A program made the translations under genes and the position numbers. A DNA stretch of 64,000 nucleotides from Nocardia transvalensis (lineage in GTDB: Bacteria > Actinomycetota > Actinomycetes > Mycobacteriales > Mycobacteriaceae): contig NZ_JADLQQ010000002.1 in assembly GCF_015477765.1 (NCBI RefSeq), positions 434,001 through 498,000 on the forward strand, in the 5' to 3' direction. Shown here one piece after another: positions 8,376 to 17,337 of the stretch (its first letter is position 1; each line of letters starts with the position of its first letter). The notes beneath the pieces were generated by a model that saw only the letters and a list, made by a program, of their open reading frames with translations, searched no databases and was not told where the DNA came from.

Positions 8376-9485
8376 TTACCACCGCCACTCGGGCCCGCCT
8401 CTTGTGAGCGCGCGGGGTAGTTGCACCGTGACGCAGAGCCCGCCGGCGGGGCGGGGGATGAGGGTGAGGATTCCCTCGTGTGCCTGGGCGATGCTCTTGA
8501 CGATGGCCAGGCCGAGGCCGACACCTGCATGATCACTGCGGATGCGTTCGGTGCCACGCTGAAACGGCTCGACAAGCGTGGAAACCACATGGGGGGTGAG
8601 CTTTTCGCCGGTGTTCTCGACACAGAGCACCACAGTCTCGGGGTGAACGCTGGTCGTCACCCACACGGTCCCCTGTTCCGGAAGATTGTGGACGATGGCG
8701 TTGTGCACGAGGTTGGTCGTCATCTGCTGCAGGAGCGCGTGTGAGCCGAAGGTGGGCGCCATGTCGCCGGAGGTCTCGATGGTGAGGCAGCGTTTTTCCG
8801 CGAGGGGGAGGAGCGTTTCGGTGGCTTCTTCCGCTGTGAGGGACAGGTCGACGGGTTCTCGGGTGAAGGACCGTCGGTCGGCGCGGCTGAGCAGGAGCAA
8901 TGCTTCGGTGAGGTTGATCGCTCGGGTATTGACGGTGTGGAGGAGGGCGATCAATTCGCCGGTGTCGCGGTTCGGATCATTGCGGGCCACGTCGAGAAGT
9001 GTCTGCGTGATCGCCAGTGGGGTGCGCAGTTCGTGGGAGGCGTTGGCTGCGAATCTCTGCTGTTCGGCGTTGTGTGCTTCGAGTCGCGCGAGCATGGTGT
9101 CGAAGGCGTCGGCGAGTTCGCGGAACTCGTCTTTGCGGCCTTCCAACTGGATTCGGTGGGACAGCGACCCGTTCGCGGCCATGCGTGTGGCGTTCGTGAT
9201 GCGGATCAGCGGGGCGAGCATGCGCCCGGCGAGAATCCATCCTCCCACGAGACCGAACACCAGCAGGAAACCCAGCGCCCAGGCTGCCTTCGGGCCGAAG
9301 GCGCTCAGAAGTTCCGAGCGGTTGGGTCCGCTACCGGGGGCCCTGGGCCTGATCCCACGGTCGGGCACCTGGCGCAGCAGGAACACCCACACGACCGCGA
9401 GCAGCAAGGCACCTGCGAGCATGAGAAAGCCGGCGTAGCTGAGGGTGAGTTTGAGGCGAACGCTCAACCCGGGCGGCCTATCCAC
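8376..9485 (-). CDS. sensor histidine kinase
   Basis: A 369-residue membrane sensor kinase. Two transmembrane segments (about 16-37 and 66-88) flank a very short external loop of some 28 residues, so it probably senses a membrane-proximal cue. A HAMP region follows to about 138, then the H box NASHELRTPLAI with phospho-acceptor His151, the N box LVHNAIVHN near 258-267 and the G box GVGLGLAI at 321-328. GTG 9485 is chosen as start: AGGGAG lies six bases before it, and it overlaps the regulator stop by 8 bases, implying translational coupling. An upstream extension of the frame is not homologous. Confidence 0.9.
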   Translation of the reverse strand: MDRPPGLSVRLKLTLSYAGFLMLAGALLLAVVWVFLLRQVPDRGIRPRAPGSGPNRSELLSAFGPKAAWALGFLLVFGLVGGWILAGRMLAPLIRITNATRMAANGSLSHRIQLEGRKDEFRELADAFDTMLARLEAHNAEQQRFAANASHELRTPLAITQTLLDVARNDPNRDTGELIALLHTVNTRAINLTEALLLLSRADRRSFTREPVDLSLTAEEATETLLPLAEKRCLTIETSGDMAPTFGSHALLQQMTTNLVHNAIVHNLPEQGTVWVTTSVHPETVVLCVENTGEKLTPHVVSTLVEPFQRGTERIRSDHAGVGLGLAIVKSIAQAHEGILTLIPRPAGGLCVTVQLPRALTRGGPEWRW

Positions 9486-10173
9486 GAGACGCTCCCTCAC
9501 GCCCGGCGCCGGGTGCAGTGTCGATGCGGTACCCGACGCCGGCCACGGTCGCGATGATCCAGGGTTCGCCGAGGCGTTTGCGTAGGGCCGAGACCGTGAT
9601 GCGCACGGCGTTGGTGAACGGGTCGGCGTTCTCATCCCACGCCCGTTCCAGTAGTTCCTCGGCGCTGACGACACCGCCTTCGGCGGCGACGAGGACTTCG
9701 AGCACCGCGAATTGCTTCCGAGTCAGCGCGACGTAGCGGCCGTCGCGGTAGACCTCGCGGCGGAACGGATCCAGACGCAGGCCCGCGATCTCGCGCACGG
9801 GTGGCCTGCTGTGGGCGCGCCTGCGGTCGAGTGCTCTGAGCCTGAGTACGAGTTCTCGCAGTGCGAAGGGTTTGGTGAGGTAGTCGTCGGCGCCGAGCCC
9901 GAACCCGGTCGCCTTGTCGTCGAGATGGTCGGCGGCGGTGAGCATCAGGATCGGCATGCCGCTGCCGGAGGCGACGATGCGTTGGGCGATCTCGTCGCCG
10001 GAGGGACCCGGGATGTCGCGGTCGAGAACGGCGATGTCGTAGGCGTTGACGCTCAGCAGTTCCAGAGCGGTGTCGCCGTCACCGGCGATGTCGGCGGCGA
10101 TCGCCTCCAGGCGCAGGCCATCGCGGATCGCTTCTGCCAGATAGGGTTCGTCCTCGACGATCAACACACGCAT
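9478..10173 (-). CDS. OmpR-type response regulator
   Basis: A 231-residue two-domain regulator. The receiver has acidic residues at the start (VEDEP), phospho-acceptor Asp51, conserved Thr79 and Lys101 (LTKPF). The C-terminal winged helix ends with the typical VRITVSALRKRL and GVGYRI strings. ATG 10173 is chosen over an upstream ATG because the receiver begins MRVLIVEDE. It is the first gene of the regulator-kinase pair and is divergent from an M15 peptidase, its likely target by position. Repeats in the shared promoter could be its binding site. Confidence 0.92.
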   Translation of the reverse strand: MRVLIVEDEPYLAEAIRDGLRLEAIAADIAGDGDTALELLSVNAYDIAVLDRDIPGPSGDEIAQRIVASGSGMPILMLTAADHLDDKATGFGLGADDYLTKPFALRELVLRLRALDRRRAHSRPPVREIAGLRLDPFRREVYRDGRYVALTRKQFAVLEVLVAAEGGVVSAEELLERAWDENADPFTNAVRITVSALRKRLGEPWIIATVAGVGYRIDTAPGAGREGASRG

Positions 10174-10198
10174 CGACTCTCGATTCTCCCAGCCGGGG

Positions 10199-10229
10199 GA
10201 TATCGTGGGCATATCGAAAACCGGATACG
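10199..10229. promoter_or_regulatory. candidate response-regulator binding repeats
   Basis: GATATCG (10199-10205) and CATATCG (10210-10216) are direct repeats spaced 11 bases start to start, followed by a weaker GGATACG (10223-10229). One helical-turn spacing is typical of OmpR-family sites. They lie between the divergent response regulator and M15 peptidase genes. Confidence 0.4.
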
Positions 10230-10262
10230 TGCTGGCAACACCCCGCTGCCTTCACTGAGGGC

Positions 10263-10928
10263 ATGAACCACAGCGAACCAGCACGAACAACGGCTCGCCG
10301 TATCCGATCGACCATCCTCGCAGCCCTTGCGGTCGTCAGCGTGCCGCTTATCGGTGTCCTCGTCTACCACTCGCTGGCGTCCCTATCCTCCTCGGCCGCA
10401 TGGCCCTTCGACGCTCCGCACGGCGACCGCCATGGCCCACCTGGTGCGCCCGACCGCGAGACACGGTCCAGGGTCACCGTCGCCGACGGCGCCGTCCCTG
10501 ACGGCGTGACGGTCTTCGATGACGAAATTCCGGCCGTGGCCAACCTCGACCCCGATCTGCTCGGCGCCCTGCGCCGAGCTGCCACGGACGCTGCCGACTA
10601 TGGGGTCGAGTTCGTCGTCAACAGTGGCTGGCGTTCCCCCGAGTACCAGGAACAACTACTGCGTGAGGCGGTCTCGAAGTACGGCTCGAAAACCGAGGCT
10701 GCCCGATGGGTTGCCACTCCCGACACGTCTGTTCACGTGTCGGGAGCCGCGGTCGACATCGGGCCCTCCAGGGCCGCGGCGTGGCTGTCCAAGCACGGCG
10801 CCGAGTACGGGCTGTGCCAGATCTACAACAACGAACCCTGGCACTACGAACTGCGGCCCGAAGCCAGCGATTACGGCTGCCCGCCCCGGTATGCCGACCC
10901 CACCCAGGACCCGAGGATGCAGCAGTGA
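10263..10928 (+). CDS. M15 family D,D-peptidase (VanX/VanY-like), membrane anchored
   Basis: A 221-residue protein with an N-terminal membrane anchor (about 18-40) and a C-terminal extracytoplasmic M15 domain. Zinc ligands are His158 and Asp165 (SVHVSGAAVDIG) and His194, with catalytic Glu191 in EPWHYE; GWRSPEYQ near 122 is the conserved substrate-binding Arg segment. The family removes terminal D-Ala from peptidoglycan precursors or cleaves D-Ala-D-Ala. It is divergent from a two-component system, an arrangement like vanRS with vanX/vanY, but no vanH/vanA-type ligase is nearby, so cell wall maintenance is as likely as glycopeptide resistance. The next gene overlaps its stop. Confidence 0.85.
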   Translation: MNHSEPARTTARRIRSTILAALAVVSVPLIGVLVYHSLASLSSSAAWPFDAPHGDRHGPPGAPDRETRSRVTVADGAVPDGVTVFDDEIPAVANLDPDLLGALRRAATDAADYGVEFVVNSGWRSPEYQEQLLREAVSKYGSKTEAARWVATPDTSVHVSGAAVDIGPSRAAAWLSKHGAEYGLCQIYNNEPWHYELRPEASDYGCPPRYADPTQDPRMQQ

Positions 10929-12274
10929 CCGGCACGCTCGCCGCCGGAACCGTCACCACACGGGCCGGGTGGCATCCGCTGACGCGGATCGCGTTCCGAT
11001 GCTGCGTCATCTATTTCGGCCTGTTCTGCCTGCTCCTCCCTTTCATCCCGTTCCCGCTGCTGGGCGTGCTCGGCCGCTGGATTCGCAGATACGGCAGCGG
11101 GCCGTGGATCGTGTCCCTGACGGACCCCGTCACCGGTTGGGTGGGGAGAACGTTCTTCGGGGTCGACGCGGTGCTGCACCAGGACTCCGGATCCGGAGAC
11201 CAGACGGCCGTCTGGGTGCTGGTGTTCTGCATCCTGGTAGTCGCCGTGGTGGCCACCGCGGTGTGGACGGCCATCGACCGTCGTAGCTCCTACCCCCGCC
11301 TGCTGGCTTGGTTCACGCTGTTGCTGCGGCTGTGTCTGGGCGGGCAGATGCTGTCGTTCGGGTTCGCCAAGCTGATCCCCACCCAGATGCCCGGACCCAC
11401 GCTGGCACAGCTGTTGCAGCCGTATGGCGATCTGAGCCCGGCCTCGGTGCTGTGGCTGCAGGTCGGCAGCTCCTATCCGTATGAGATGGCTCTGGGCGCG
11501 GTGGAAGTCGTGGCCGGGCTGCTGCTGTTCGTGCCCCGGACCGCGGTGCTGGGCGCCGCAGTGAGTCTGGCGAGCATGGCTCAAGTCCTCCTGATGAACA
11601 TGACTTTCGATATACCGGTGAAGCTGCACGCCTTGCACCTGCTGCTGATCAGCCTGGTCCTGCTGGCCCCGTACCTGCGGCGACTGGCCAATGTGTTCGT
11701 GCTGCAACGCGCGTGCGAGCCACTGACGCAACCCTCGCTGTTCACCGACGACCGGAAGAACCGCATCGCGCTGTGGATTACGGTGGCCATCGGCATCTGG
11801 GTCGCGTTCGGTAGCGGCTATGACCGCTGGGTGGTCTGGCAAGATCAGTACGGCCCCGGCAGCCCCAAGTCCGAACTGTACGGAATCTGGGAGGTGCGGG
11901 ACTTCACCCTCGACGGGCAACCGGTGCCGCCGCTGACGACCGACGAGAATCGTTGGCAGCGGCTTGTTTTCGACGACCCAGAGCAAGCAACCTACCAACG
12001 CATGAACGGTGAACTGGTCCCGGCGCGCGCCGACTTCCTCCCCAACGGACAGCTGGAACTCACCACGATGACGGACACGACCGGCGAAAAGGCCGGGCAC
12101 CAGCCACCATTCGCGACGCTGTCTCCCGAGCGCCCCACCCCGGACCGGCTGTTATTACGCGGGAAACTGCATGACCGCCCGGTTGCGATCACCCTGGAAC
12201 GGATGGATCCGAACAGCTTCACCTTGCGCAGCCGCGGATTCCACTGGGTGCAGGACTATCCGTACTTCCGCTAG
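10925..12274 (+). CDS. DoxX-like polytopic membrane protein
   Basis: A 449-residue membrane protein starting at GTG 10925, which shares four bases with the stop of the M15 peptidase (GTGA), so the two are coupled. It has an N-terminal hydrophobic pair, a central four-helix DoxX-like block (about 115-255), a further helix near 285-305, and a soluble C-terminal segment of some 140 residues ending WVQDYPYFR. The C-terminal part resembles a lipocalin-like beta module. Function is unknown; coupling to a peptidoglycan peptidase suggests an envelope role. Confidence 0.75.
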   Translation: MTGTLAAGTVTTRAGWHPLTRIAFRCCVIYFGLFCLLLPFIPFPLLGVLGRWIRRYGSGPWIVSLTDPVTGWVGRTFFGVDAVLHQDSGSGDQTAVWVLVFCILVVAVVATAVWTAIDRRSSYPRLLAWFTLLLRLCLGGQMLSFGFAKLIPTQMPGPTLAQLLQPYGDLSPASVLWLQVGSSYPYEMALGAVEVVAGLLLFVPRTAVLGAAVSLASMAQVLLMNMTFDIPVKLHALHLLLISLVLLAPYLRRLANVFVLQRACEPLTQPSLFTDDRKNRIALWITVAIGIWVAFGSGYDRWVVWQDQYGPGSPKSELYGIWEVRDFTLDGQPVPPLTTDENRWQRLVFDDPEQATYQRMNGELVPARADFLPNGQLELTTMTDTTGEKAGHQPPFATLSPERPTPDRLLLRGKLHDRPVAITLERMDPNSFTLRSRGFHWVQDYPYFR

Positions 12275-12762
12275 CCCAGTGTGACCACCGGCAGCCAACC
12301 AGAACCGTGAACTGCATCCTGTCCTCCTCATAGGCATGTGCGTCACGCGCACACATCCATGAGCCCCGACACCGGACCGATGTGACCAATCGCGACAGGC
12401 GATTCGAACTGCCCGTAGAAGTTGGTGAGGGTTGGCGAGCACAGCCGTTGGCTGCCAGTCGATCTCGCGAATGTCCGCAGCCATGCGAAACAAGCTTGCC
12501 CGTCGAGGGGATGGGGATTACCGTTCTCAGCGTCCTCGCCCAAGGCGCACTGGCTCCGGATGAATGCGCCCACGCGGAGAGGGTGGCAGCCCGTTCAAGC
12601 CGGGCCGAGTCCGAGGGAGTCCACGCAGATGTGGACTCCCTGAGCCACTCCTGCTTCATTTCATGGTCTTGGACACAACTCGTCTTGCGACTGCTTACGC
12701 ACGTGCGCCAGTGGCACCATGGTCATGTCCGAATCGGGCAGGGCATTCGGGGCAGTGAGGGT
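12275..12762. other. intergenic region with a strong hairpin
   Basis: About 490 bases without a convincing gene. The only long frame is an N-terminal extension of the following AraC gene with no homology in this part. The one clear structure is the hairpin near 12.63 kb. No promoter is obvious. Confidence 0.5.
12614..12641. terminator. perfect 11-bp inverted repeat (terminator or operator)
   Basis: AGGGAGTCCAC (12614-12624) and GTGGACTCCCT (12631-12641) pair perfectly around a GCAGAT loop. There is no run of T after it, so it is either an actinobacterial L-shaped terminator, 340 bases after the DoxX-like gene, or a regulator site about 120 bases upstream of the AraC gene. Confidence 0.45.
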
Positions 12763-13497
12763 GTGGTGGCCGGGCGTGAGTGGTCGGGGACTGCGGTGTT
12801 GCGGCCGGGGTTGCTGGTGCTGACTGGAGTTCTCGGTGTTGCGGGGCTGCATGCGCATCACAGCTTCCAGGTCATCGCTGCGGACGAGGGGATCGAATTG
12901 GCCGACCGAGCCGGGGAACGGGTGGTCTGTCGGGTCGCGGTGATTCCGCCGAATGTCCCGCACGCGGTGGTCCGCGGTGCACATGAGGGGGTGCTGGCTC
13001 ATTTCGAACCTGAATCGCTGGTCGGGGCCGAGCTCGGTGAAATGGTCGACCCGCCCGGCACGGTCAGCGGTTGGGCTCGGGCGGGTGCGGCGTTGGGGGG
13101 CCACGGGGTTGCGGGACTTCTACGGCGGGTGAACGATTCCCGCGCGTGCCCGGCTCGCCACCCGGCGGTGGTGGAGGTGTTGAATCTGCTTCCGGGGCGG
13201 TTGGACGAAGGCCGTGTGCGGCTGCGGGACCTGGCGCGGGAGGTGAATCTGTCGGAAAGCCGGCTGGGGCACCTGTTCACCGACGAGGTGGGGATACCGC
13301 TGCGTCCGTATGTGCGATGGCTGCGCATGCAGCGCGCCATCGAGCGACTGGCTTCGGGCGGGTCGCTCACCGACGCCGCCCACGATGCCGGTTTTGCCGA
13401 TTCGGCGCATCTGAGTCGGGCGTGCCGCGGCATGTTCGGCCGTGCGCCTTCGGATTTCGCAGGCATTCGATGGATCGGAACCCTCCCGGATCCGTAG
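12763..13497 (+). CDS. AraC family transcriptional regulator
   Basis: A protein of about 244 residues with an N-terminal cupin-like sensor region (LHAHHSFQVI; AVIPPNVPHAV) and a C-terminal AraC helix-turn-helix pair: VRLRDLAREVNLSESRLGHLF, then SLTDAAHDAGFADSAHLSRA and the closing FGRAPSDF. The frame is open 127 codons further upstream, but homology starts near the paired GTG codons at 12763/12766, which follow a GTGAGGG-like site, so the start is uncertain. No obvious target is adjacent; the small DUF3703 gene follows 78 bases later. Confidence 0.8.
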   Translation: MVAGREWSGTAVLRPGLLVLTGVLGVAGLHAHHSFQVIAADEGIELADRAGERVVCRVAVIPPNVPHAVVRGAHEGVLAHFEPESLVGAELGEMVDPPGTVSGWARAGAALGGHGVAGLLRRVNDSRACPARHPAVVEVLNLLPGRLDEGRVRLRDLAREVNLSESRLGHLFTDEVGIPLRPYVRWLRMQRAIERLASGGSLTDAAHDAGFADSAHLSRACRGMFGRAPSDFAGIRWIGTLPDP

Positions 13498-13575
13498 CCG
13501 GTTCGTTCAAGCCGGACCACCGACGGCCGGGGTGAGATCGAAGGGCAATCAGTTCGATCGATCCCGGGAGGACCC

Positions 13576-13941
13576 ATGACACCGATGCCACCCACCGTCC
13601 GCGCCGCATTCGAGGCCGAGCTCGACCACGCCCGCACCGCCACCGATCTCGACGACCGATGGCGCGCGCTGGAACGCGCCCACATCCTGTCCCAGGCCTG
13701 GGCGTGGCCGCACACCCGCGCCCACTGGCACATGTTCCGTCTCGCGATCCGCTGCCACGACCGTCGTGAAGCCATCGGACAGGTCGTCCGTCTCGTGGTC
13801 GCGGGTCCGGGGTCCGCGCTGGGCCGCTCACCCGTCGGCAACACCGGTCGCAGCTCGGTCGGACTCATGACCCGCATGCCGGTACCCGACGACCTGGCGC
13901 GGCTCCTGGCCGACGGCCGAGACGAGATCACCACACGTTGA
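13576..13941 (+). CDS. DUF3703 family protein
   Basis: A 121-residue helical protein with the DUF3703 pattern: WRALERAHILSQ near 35-46, a His-rich HTRAHWHMFRLA segment, and the closing SALGRSPVGNTGRSSVG. Function of the family is unknown. The clustered histidines could suggest metal binding, but that is speculation. A GGGAGG ribosome site precedes ATG 13576. The gene may be co-transcribed with the AraC regulator. Confidence 0.75.
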   Translation: MTPMPPTVRAAFEAELDHARTATDLDDRWRALERAHILSQAWAWPHTRAHWHMFRLAIRCHDRREAIGQVVRLVVAGPGSALGRSPVGNTGRSSVGLMTRMPVPDDLARLLADGRDEITTR

Positions 13942-14006
13942 CCGCCACTGCCGATTATCGGTCCCGCCCGGCCACCTTGTCGGTCAGGACGCGGTCGCGG
14001 CAATAG

Positions 14007-15167
14007 TCACCGGACAGGTCGCAATGCGTCGGGGGTGAGATCGGCCAGCGTGGGATATCCGTTGACCGCCATGATCAGGTCCGCCTCGGCGAGCAGGCAG
14101 CGCAGCACGTGGACGATGCCGTCGGTGCCGGCCAGTGCCGCGCCGTAGGCGTAGGGGCGGCCGATACCGACCGCGGTCGCGCCGAGAGCGAGGGCTTTGA
14201 TGATGTCGGAGCCGCTGCGGATGCCGGAATCGAACAGCACCGGAAGACCATCCGCGGCGGCGACCACGTCGGGCAGAGCATCGAGGGCGGGGAATCCGCC
14301 GTCGGCTTGGCGGCCGCCGTGATTGGAGCAGTAGATGCCGTCGACGCCATGGTCTTTGGCGCGGCGGACGTCCTCGGGATGACAGATACCCTTCACGATC
14401 AGCGGCAGTTTGGTGAGCGACCGCAGCCAGGGCAGATCACTCCACGTGAGTGGGTTACCGAAGATCTGGGCCCAGCGCAGCACGGCGGCGCGGGGATCTT
14501 GTTCGGGCCCGCGGTCCAGGCTCGCGCGGAACACCGGGTCGCTGGTGTAGTTGGCCAGGCAGTGCCCGCGCAGCTGAGGAAAGTTGCTGGCGCTCAGGTC
14601 GCGGGGCCGCCATCCGGTGATCCAAGTATCGAGAGTGACGACGATGCCTTTGAAGCCGGCTTGTTCGGCGCGCTGCACCAAGCTGGCGGCCAAGTCCCGG
14701 TCGGTCGGAGTGTAGAGCTGGAAAAACCCTGGGGTGTCGCCGAATTCGGCAGCGACCTGCTCCATGGGGTCCACGGTCAAGGTGGAGGCGATCATCGGGA
14801 CGTCGGTACGGGCGGCGGCACGCGCGGTGGCCAGATCGCCGTGACCGTCCTGCGTGCACAGCCCGATAACACCGATCGGTGCCAGAAAAACCGGCGAGGG
14901 CAGCCTCATACCGAACAATTCGATCGACATGTCGCGCTCGGTCGCGCCGACGAACATCCGCGGCACCAGTCCCCATCGCTCGAACGCGGTGACGTTGGCG
15001 CGCTGGGTACGCTCGCTGCCCGCACCGCCGGCGACATAGGACAGCAGCGACGGAGACAGCGCCTGCTGCGCCCGCGCCTTCCACCCGGCGTAGTTCATCG
15101 GCAACGCGGGCTGTTCCCCGATCAGACCTGCGAAGTAGATCTCGTTCTGATAATCGCCGAATGCCAT
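14007..15167 (-). CDS. FMN-dependent alpha-hydroxy acid oxidase (lactate 2-monooxygenase type)
   Basis: A 386-residue TIM-barrel flavoenzyme. The signature [11 protein letters not shown] near residue 280 carries the catalytic His and substrate-binding Arg; [13 protein letters not shown] and the LAPIGVIGL region supply the N-terminal FMN site. The best fit is the lactate 2-monooxygenase/lactate oxidase branch, which oxidises L-2-hydroxy acids. ATG 15167 is chosen because homology starts with GDYQNEIYF and an AGGAGA site precedes it. The gene is divergent from an Lrp-type regulator that probably controls it. Confidence 0.88.
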   Translation of the reverse strand: MAFGDYQNEIYFAGLIGEQPALPMNYAGWKARAQQALSPSLLSYVAGGAGSERTQRANVTAFERWGLVPRMFVGATERDMSIELFGMRLPSPVFLAPIGVIGLCTQDGHGDLATARAAARTDVPMIASTLTVDPMEQVAAEFGDTPGFFQLYTPTDRDLAASLVQRAEQAGFKGIVVTLDTWITGWRPRDLSASNFPQLRGHCLANYTSDPVFRASLDRGPEQDPRAAVLRWAQIFGNPLTWSDLPWLRSLTKLPLIVKGICHPEDVRRAKDHGVDGIYCSNHGGRQADGGFPALDALPDVVAAADGLPVLFDSGIRSGSDIIKALALGATAVGIGRPYAYGAALAGTDGIVHVLRCLLAEADLIMAVNGYPTLADLTPDALRPVR

Positions 15168-15280
15168 CGGTCTCCTTCGCTCGGCGTGGGTCGATCGCTG
15201 CGTAACCTCCCGAGTTAGAGTGCATGCGGAAAGACATTCGTCGGCGAATGTGCAGTATTCGATGGCGAGGACGGTGTCGA

Positions 15281-16312
15281 ATGCAGGATTCCGCCACACC
15301 GTTGACCGAGGCCGAACTCCAGCTCATCCACGCCCTGCAGCTGCGGCCGCGTGCCTCATGGACCGAACTGAGTCACGTTCTCGGCATCGACCCGGTCACC
15401 GCAGCCCGGCGCTGGGACCGACTCCGTACGAGCGGACGAGCCTGGGTCACCATCTCGCCCGGCCCGCGGGCCTACCACCAGGTCTGTTACTCATTCATCG
15501 AAATCGGCTGCGCCGCGGGAACCACGGGTGGGGTGGCCGACCGGTTGAGCGCCCATCCGCACATGGTGTCGATCGAACGCACCACCGACGCGCACCTGCT
15601 GCTGGGTACCGTGGCGACCGCCGACCTGGACATGATGGCGCGCTACACCCTCGATGTCCTGCCCGCCGTCCCGCACGTGACCGCCGTGCGCGCCCGCATC
15701 GTCACCCACATGTTCACCGAGGGCGGCCGCTGGCGCATCGACGTCCTCGACCCCGATCAGCGCACCCGGCTCGCCCGGTCGTCAACCTCGGTCTCCGCAC
15801 CCCGCTCACATCCCGTCACTCCGCTCGACCAGGCCGTCCTCGCACACCTGGCGCGGGACGGCCGCGCCTCGCACCAAACAATCGCCGACGCCGTCGGAGT
15901 CAGCGCCCAAACCATCAAACGACGCATCGACACCGCCACCCGGACCGGAATGCTCCGGTTCCGCTGCGAGTTCGCACGGCCTCTGGGCGGCTGGCCGGTC
16001 GCGGTCACCTTCTGGGCCACCGCACCCACCAGCGACCTGCTCGACATCGGCCGCGCACTGGCCCAGCACCGTCAAACCCGCAACTGCGCTGCGCTCAGCG
16101 CCGACCACAACCTCATCCTGCAGGCCAACACGACCAACCTCCACGACGTCCTCGACTTCGAAACCCACCTCACCCGAGCACATCCCGGCCTGCGAATCAC
16201 CGAGCGCGTCCTCACCCTGCGCCACCACAAACTCCACGGCCACCTCCTCGACGCCGACGGCCGCAGCATCGGCGCCGTCCCACCCGACATCTGGACCGAA
16301 CCCGCCGTCTAG
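15281..16312 (+). CDS. Lrp/AsnC-type regulator with two HTH domains
   Basis: A 343-residue regulator with two AsnC-type helix-turn-helix modules: one at about 8-60 ([14 protein letters not shown]), one at about 187-235 ([20 protein letters not shown]). Each is followed by an effector-like half. This double architecture is a known actinobacterial variant of the single-HTH Lrp family. ATG 15281 is chosen because homology begins there; the frame opens slightly earlier. The 113-base gap to the divergent hydroxy acid oxidase gene makes that gene the likely target, perhaps with a hydroxy acid or amino acid as effector. Confidence 0.85.
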   Translation: MQDSATPLTEAELQLIHALQLRPRASWTELSHVLGIDPVTAARRWDRLRTSGRAWVTISPGPRAYHQVCYSFIEIGCAAGTTGGVADRLSAHPHMVSIERTTDAHLLLGTVATADLDMMARYTLDVLPAVPHVTAVRARIVTHMFTEGGRWRIDVLDPDQRTRLARSSTSVSAPRSHPVTPLDQAVLAHLARDGRASHQTIADAVGVSAQTIKRRIDTATRTGMLRFRCEFARPLGGWPVAVTFWATAPTSDLLDIGRALAQHRQTRNCAALSADHNLILQANTTNLHDVLDFETHLTRAHPGLRITERVLTLRHHKLHGHLLDADGRSIGAVPPDIWTEPAV

Positions 16313-16387
16313 TGGCTGCGCAGGTCGATCGCCCTCCCGGGCGCAGTCATGCCGGGGGGGGAGAGATAGCCCTAGCCCGCCCTAGGT

Positions 16388-16422
16388 GCTATTCTGCAGA
16401 TAGCAACTATTGCGAAGATAGC
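16388..16422. promoter_or_regulatory. duplicated CTAT-N7-ATAG operator
   Basis: GCTAT (16388-16392) and ATAGC (16400-16404) are inverted around 7 bases. A second copy, CTAT (16407-16410) and ATAG (16418-16421), has the same 7-base spacing. The centres are about 18-19 bases apart, so two dimers could bind side by side. The pair lies 40-74 bases before the enoyl-CoA hydratase start, and the architecture matches the site at 2.6 kb. Confidence 0.55.
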
Positions 16423-16461
16423 TGTATTGGGTCCACGCCCGAGAACGGGAGGTTGACGGCG

Positions 16462-17286
16462 ATGTACGACCTGCAGACCATAAGAGTTCGAGTGTCCGAC
16501 GGTGTCGCGTGGGCGACATTCGACAATCCGCCGATCAACCTGGTGACCCCGCAGCTCTACATCGACCTGGGCCACCTGCTGGACCAGGTCGACTCGGACG
16601 ACAGGGTGCGGGTGATCGTGTTCGAGTCCGCCGCCTCGGATTTCTTTCTCGCGCACTGGGATATGACGGCCGTCGGCGCGGCCATGCCCTCCGATATGCC
16701 CCCGGCTGTCGAGCTGATGCCGCGCTTGGCGGCGTTGCCGAAGGTGACGATCGCCAAGATCGCCGGGCGGGCCCGCGGCGCGGGCAGCGAACTGGCCCTG
16801 GCCTGCGACATGCGGTTCGCCTCGACCGAACGGGCCATCCTGGGCCAACCGGAGATCACGGTCGGTCTGCTGCCCGGCGGAAACGGCACTCAGCGGCTGC
16901 CGGGTCTGCTCGGTCGCGGACGCGCCCTGGAGGCGATCCTGAGCGGCGACGACTTTCCCGCTCCGCTGGCCGAACGCTACGGCTGGATCAACCGCGCAGT
17001 GCCGGACGCCGAACTCGACGAGTTCGTCGATCGACTCGCCCGCAGAATCGCCTCGTTCCCGCCGCACGCGATCACGGCTGCCAAGGCCATGGTCGACCGA
17101 ATCACCTTGCCCGACAGTGCCGGACTGGCCGAGGAGAGCAGGATCTTCCAGGAGTGGACTGCGCACCCAGAGGTCGCCGAGCGGGTCACTCGACTCATGA
17201 AACACGGCCTGCAGACCCACGGCCCGGTCGAACTCGACCTGGGCCGAATCGCGGTCGACATCGCCACGGGAAAGTGGCGACCATGA
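16462..17286 (+). CDS. enoyl-CoA hydratase/isomerase family protein
   Basis: A 274-residue crotonase-fold protein. Both hydratase glutamates appear conserved: one in RGAGSELALACD (near residue 112) and one in LGQPEITVG (near 133). The oxyanion-hole glycines are in GRARGAGSE. The C-terminal region of about 70 residues is longer than in short crotonases. It may hydrate 2-enoyl-CoA or act on another acyl-CoA; the pathway is not shown. A GGGAGG site precedes ATG 16462. It stands alone behind a duplicated operator, implying control by a regulator encoded elsewhere. Confidence 0.85.
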   Translation: MYDLQTIRVRVSDGVAWATFDNPPINLVTPQLYIDLGHLLDQVDSDDRVRVIVFESAASDFFLAHWDMTAVGAAMPSDMPPAVELMPRLAALPKVTIAKIAGRARGAGSELALACDMRFASTERAILGQPEITVGLLPGGNGTQRLPGLLGRGRALEAILSGDDFPAPLAERYGWINRAVPDAELDEFVDRLARRIASFPPHAITAAKAMVDRITLPDSAGLAEESRIFQEWTAHPEVAERVTRLMKHGLQTHGPVELDLGRIAVDIATGKWRP

Positions 17287-17337
17287 CGGTGTAGGCCTGC
17301 TGGATCTCCTGGACGTGGCGTCCGGATCGAATGCCGT

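Noticed and set aside
10871..12100. Minus-strand frame of 409 codons opposite the DoxX-like gene
   Set aside because: Antisense shadow with Gln/His/Arg-rich composition; the plus strand encodes clear transmembrane helices.
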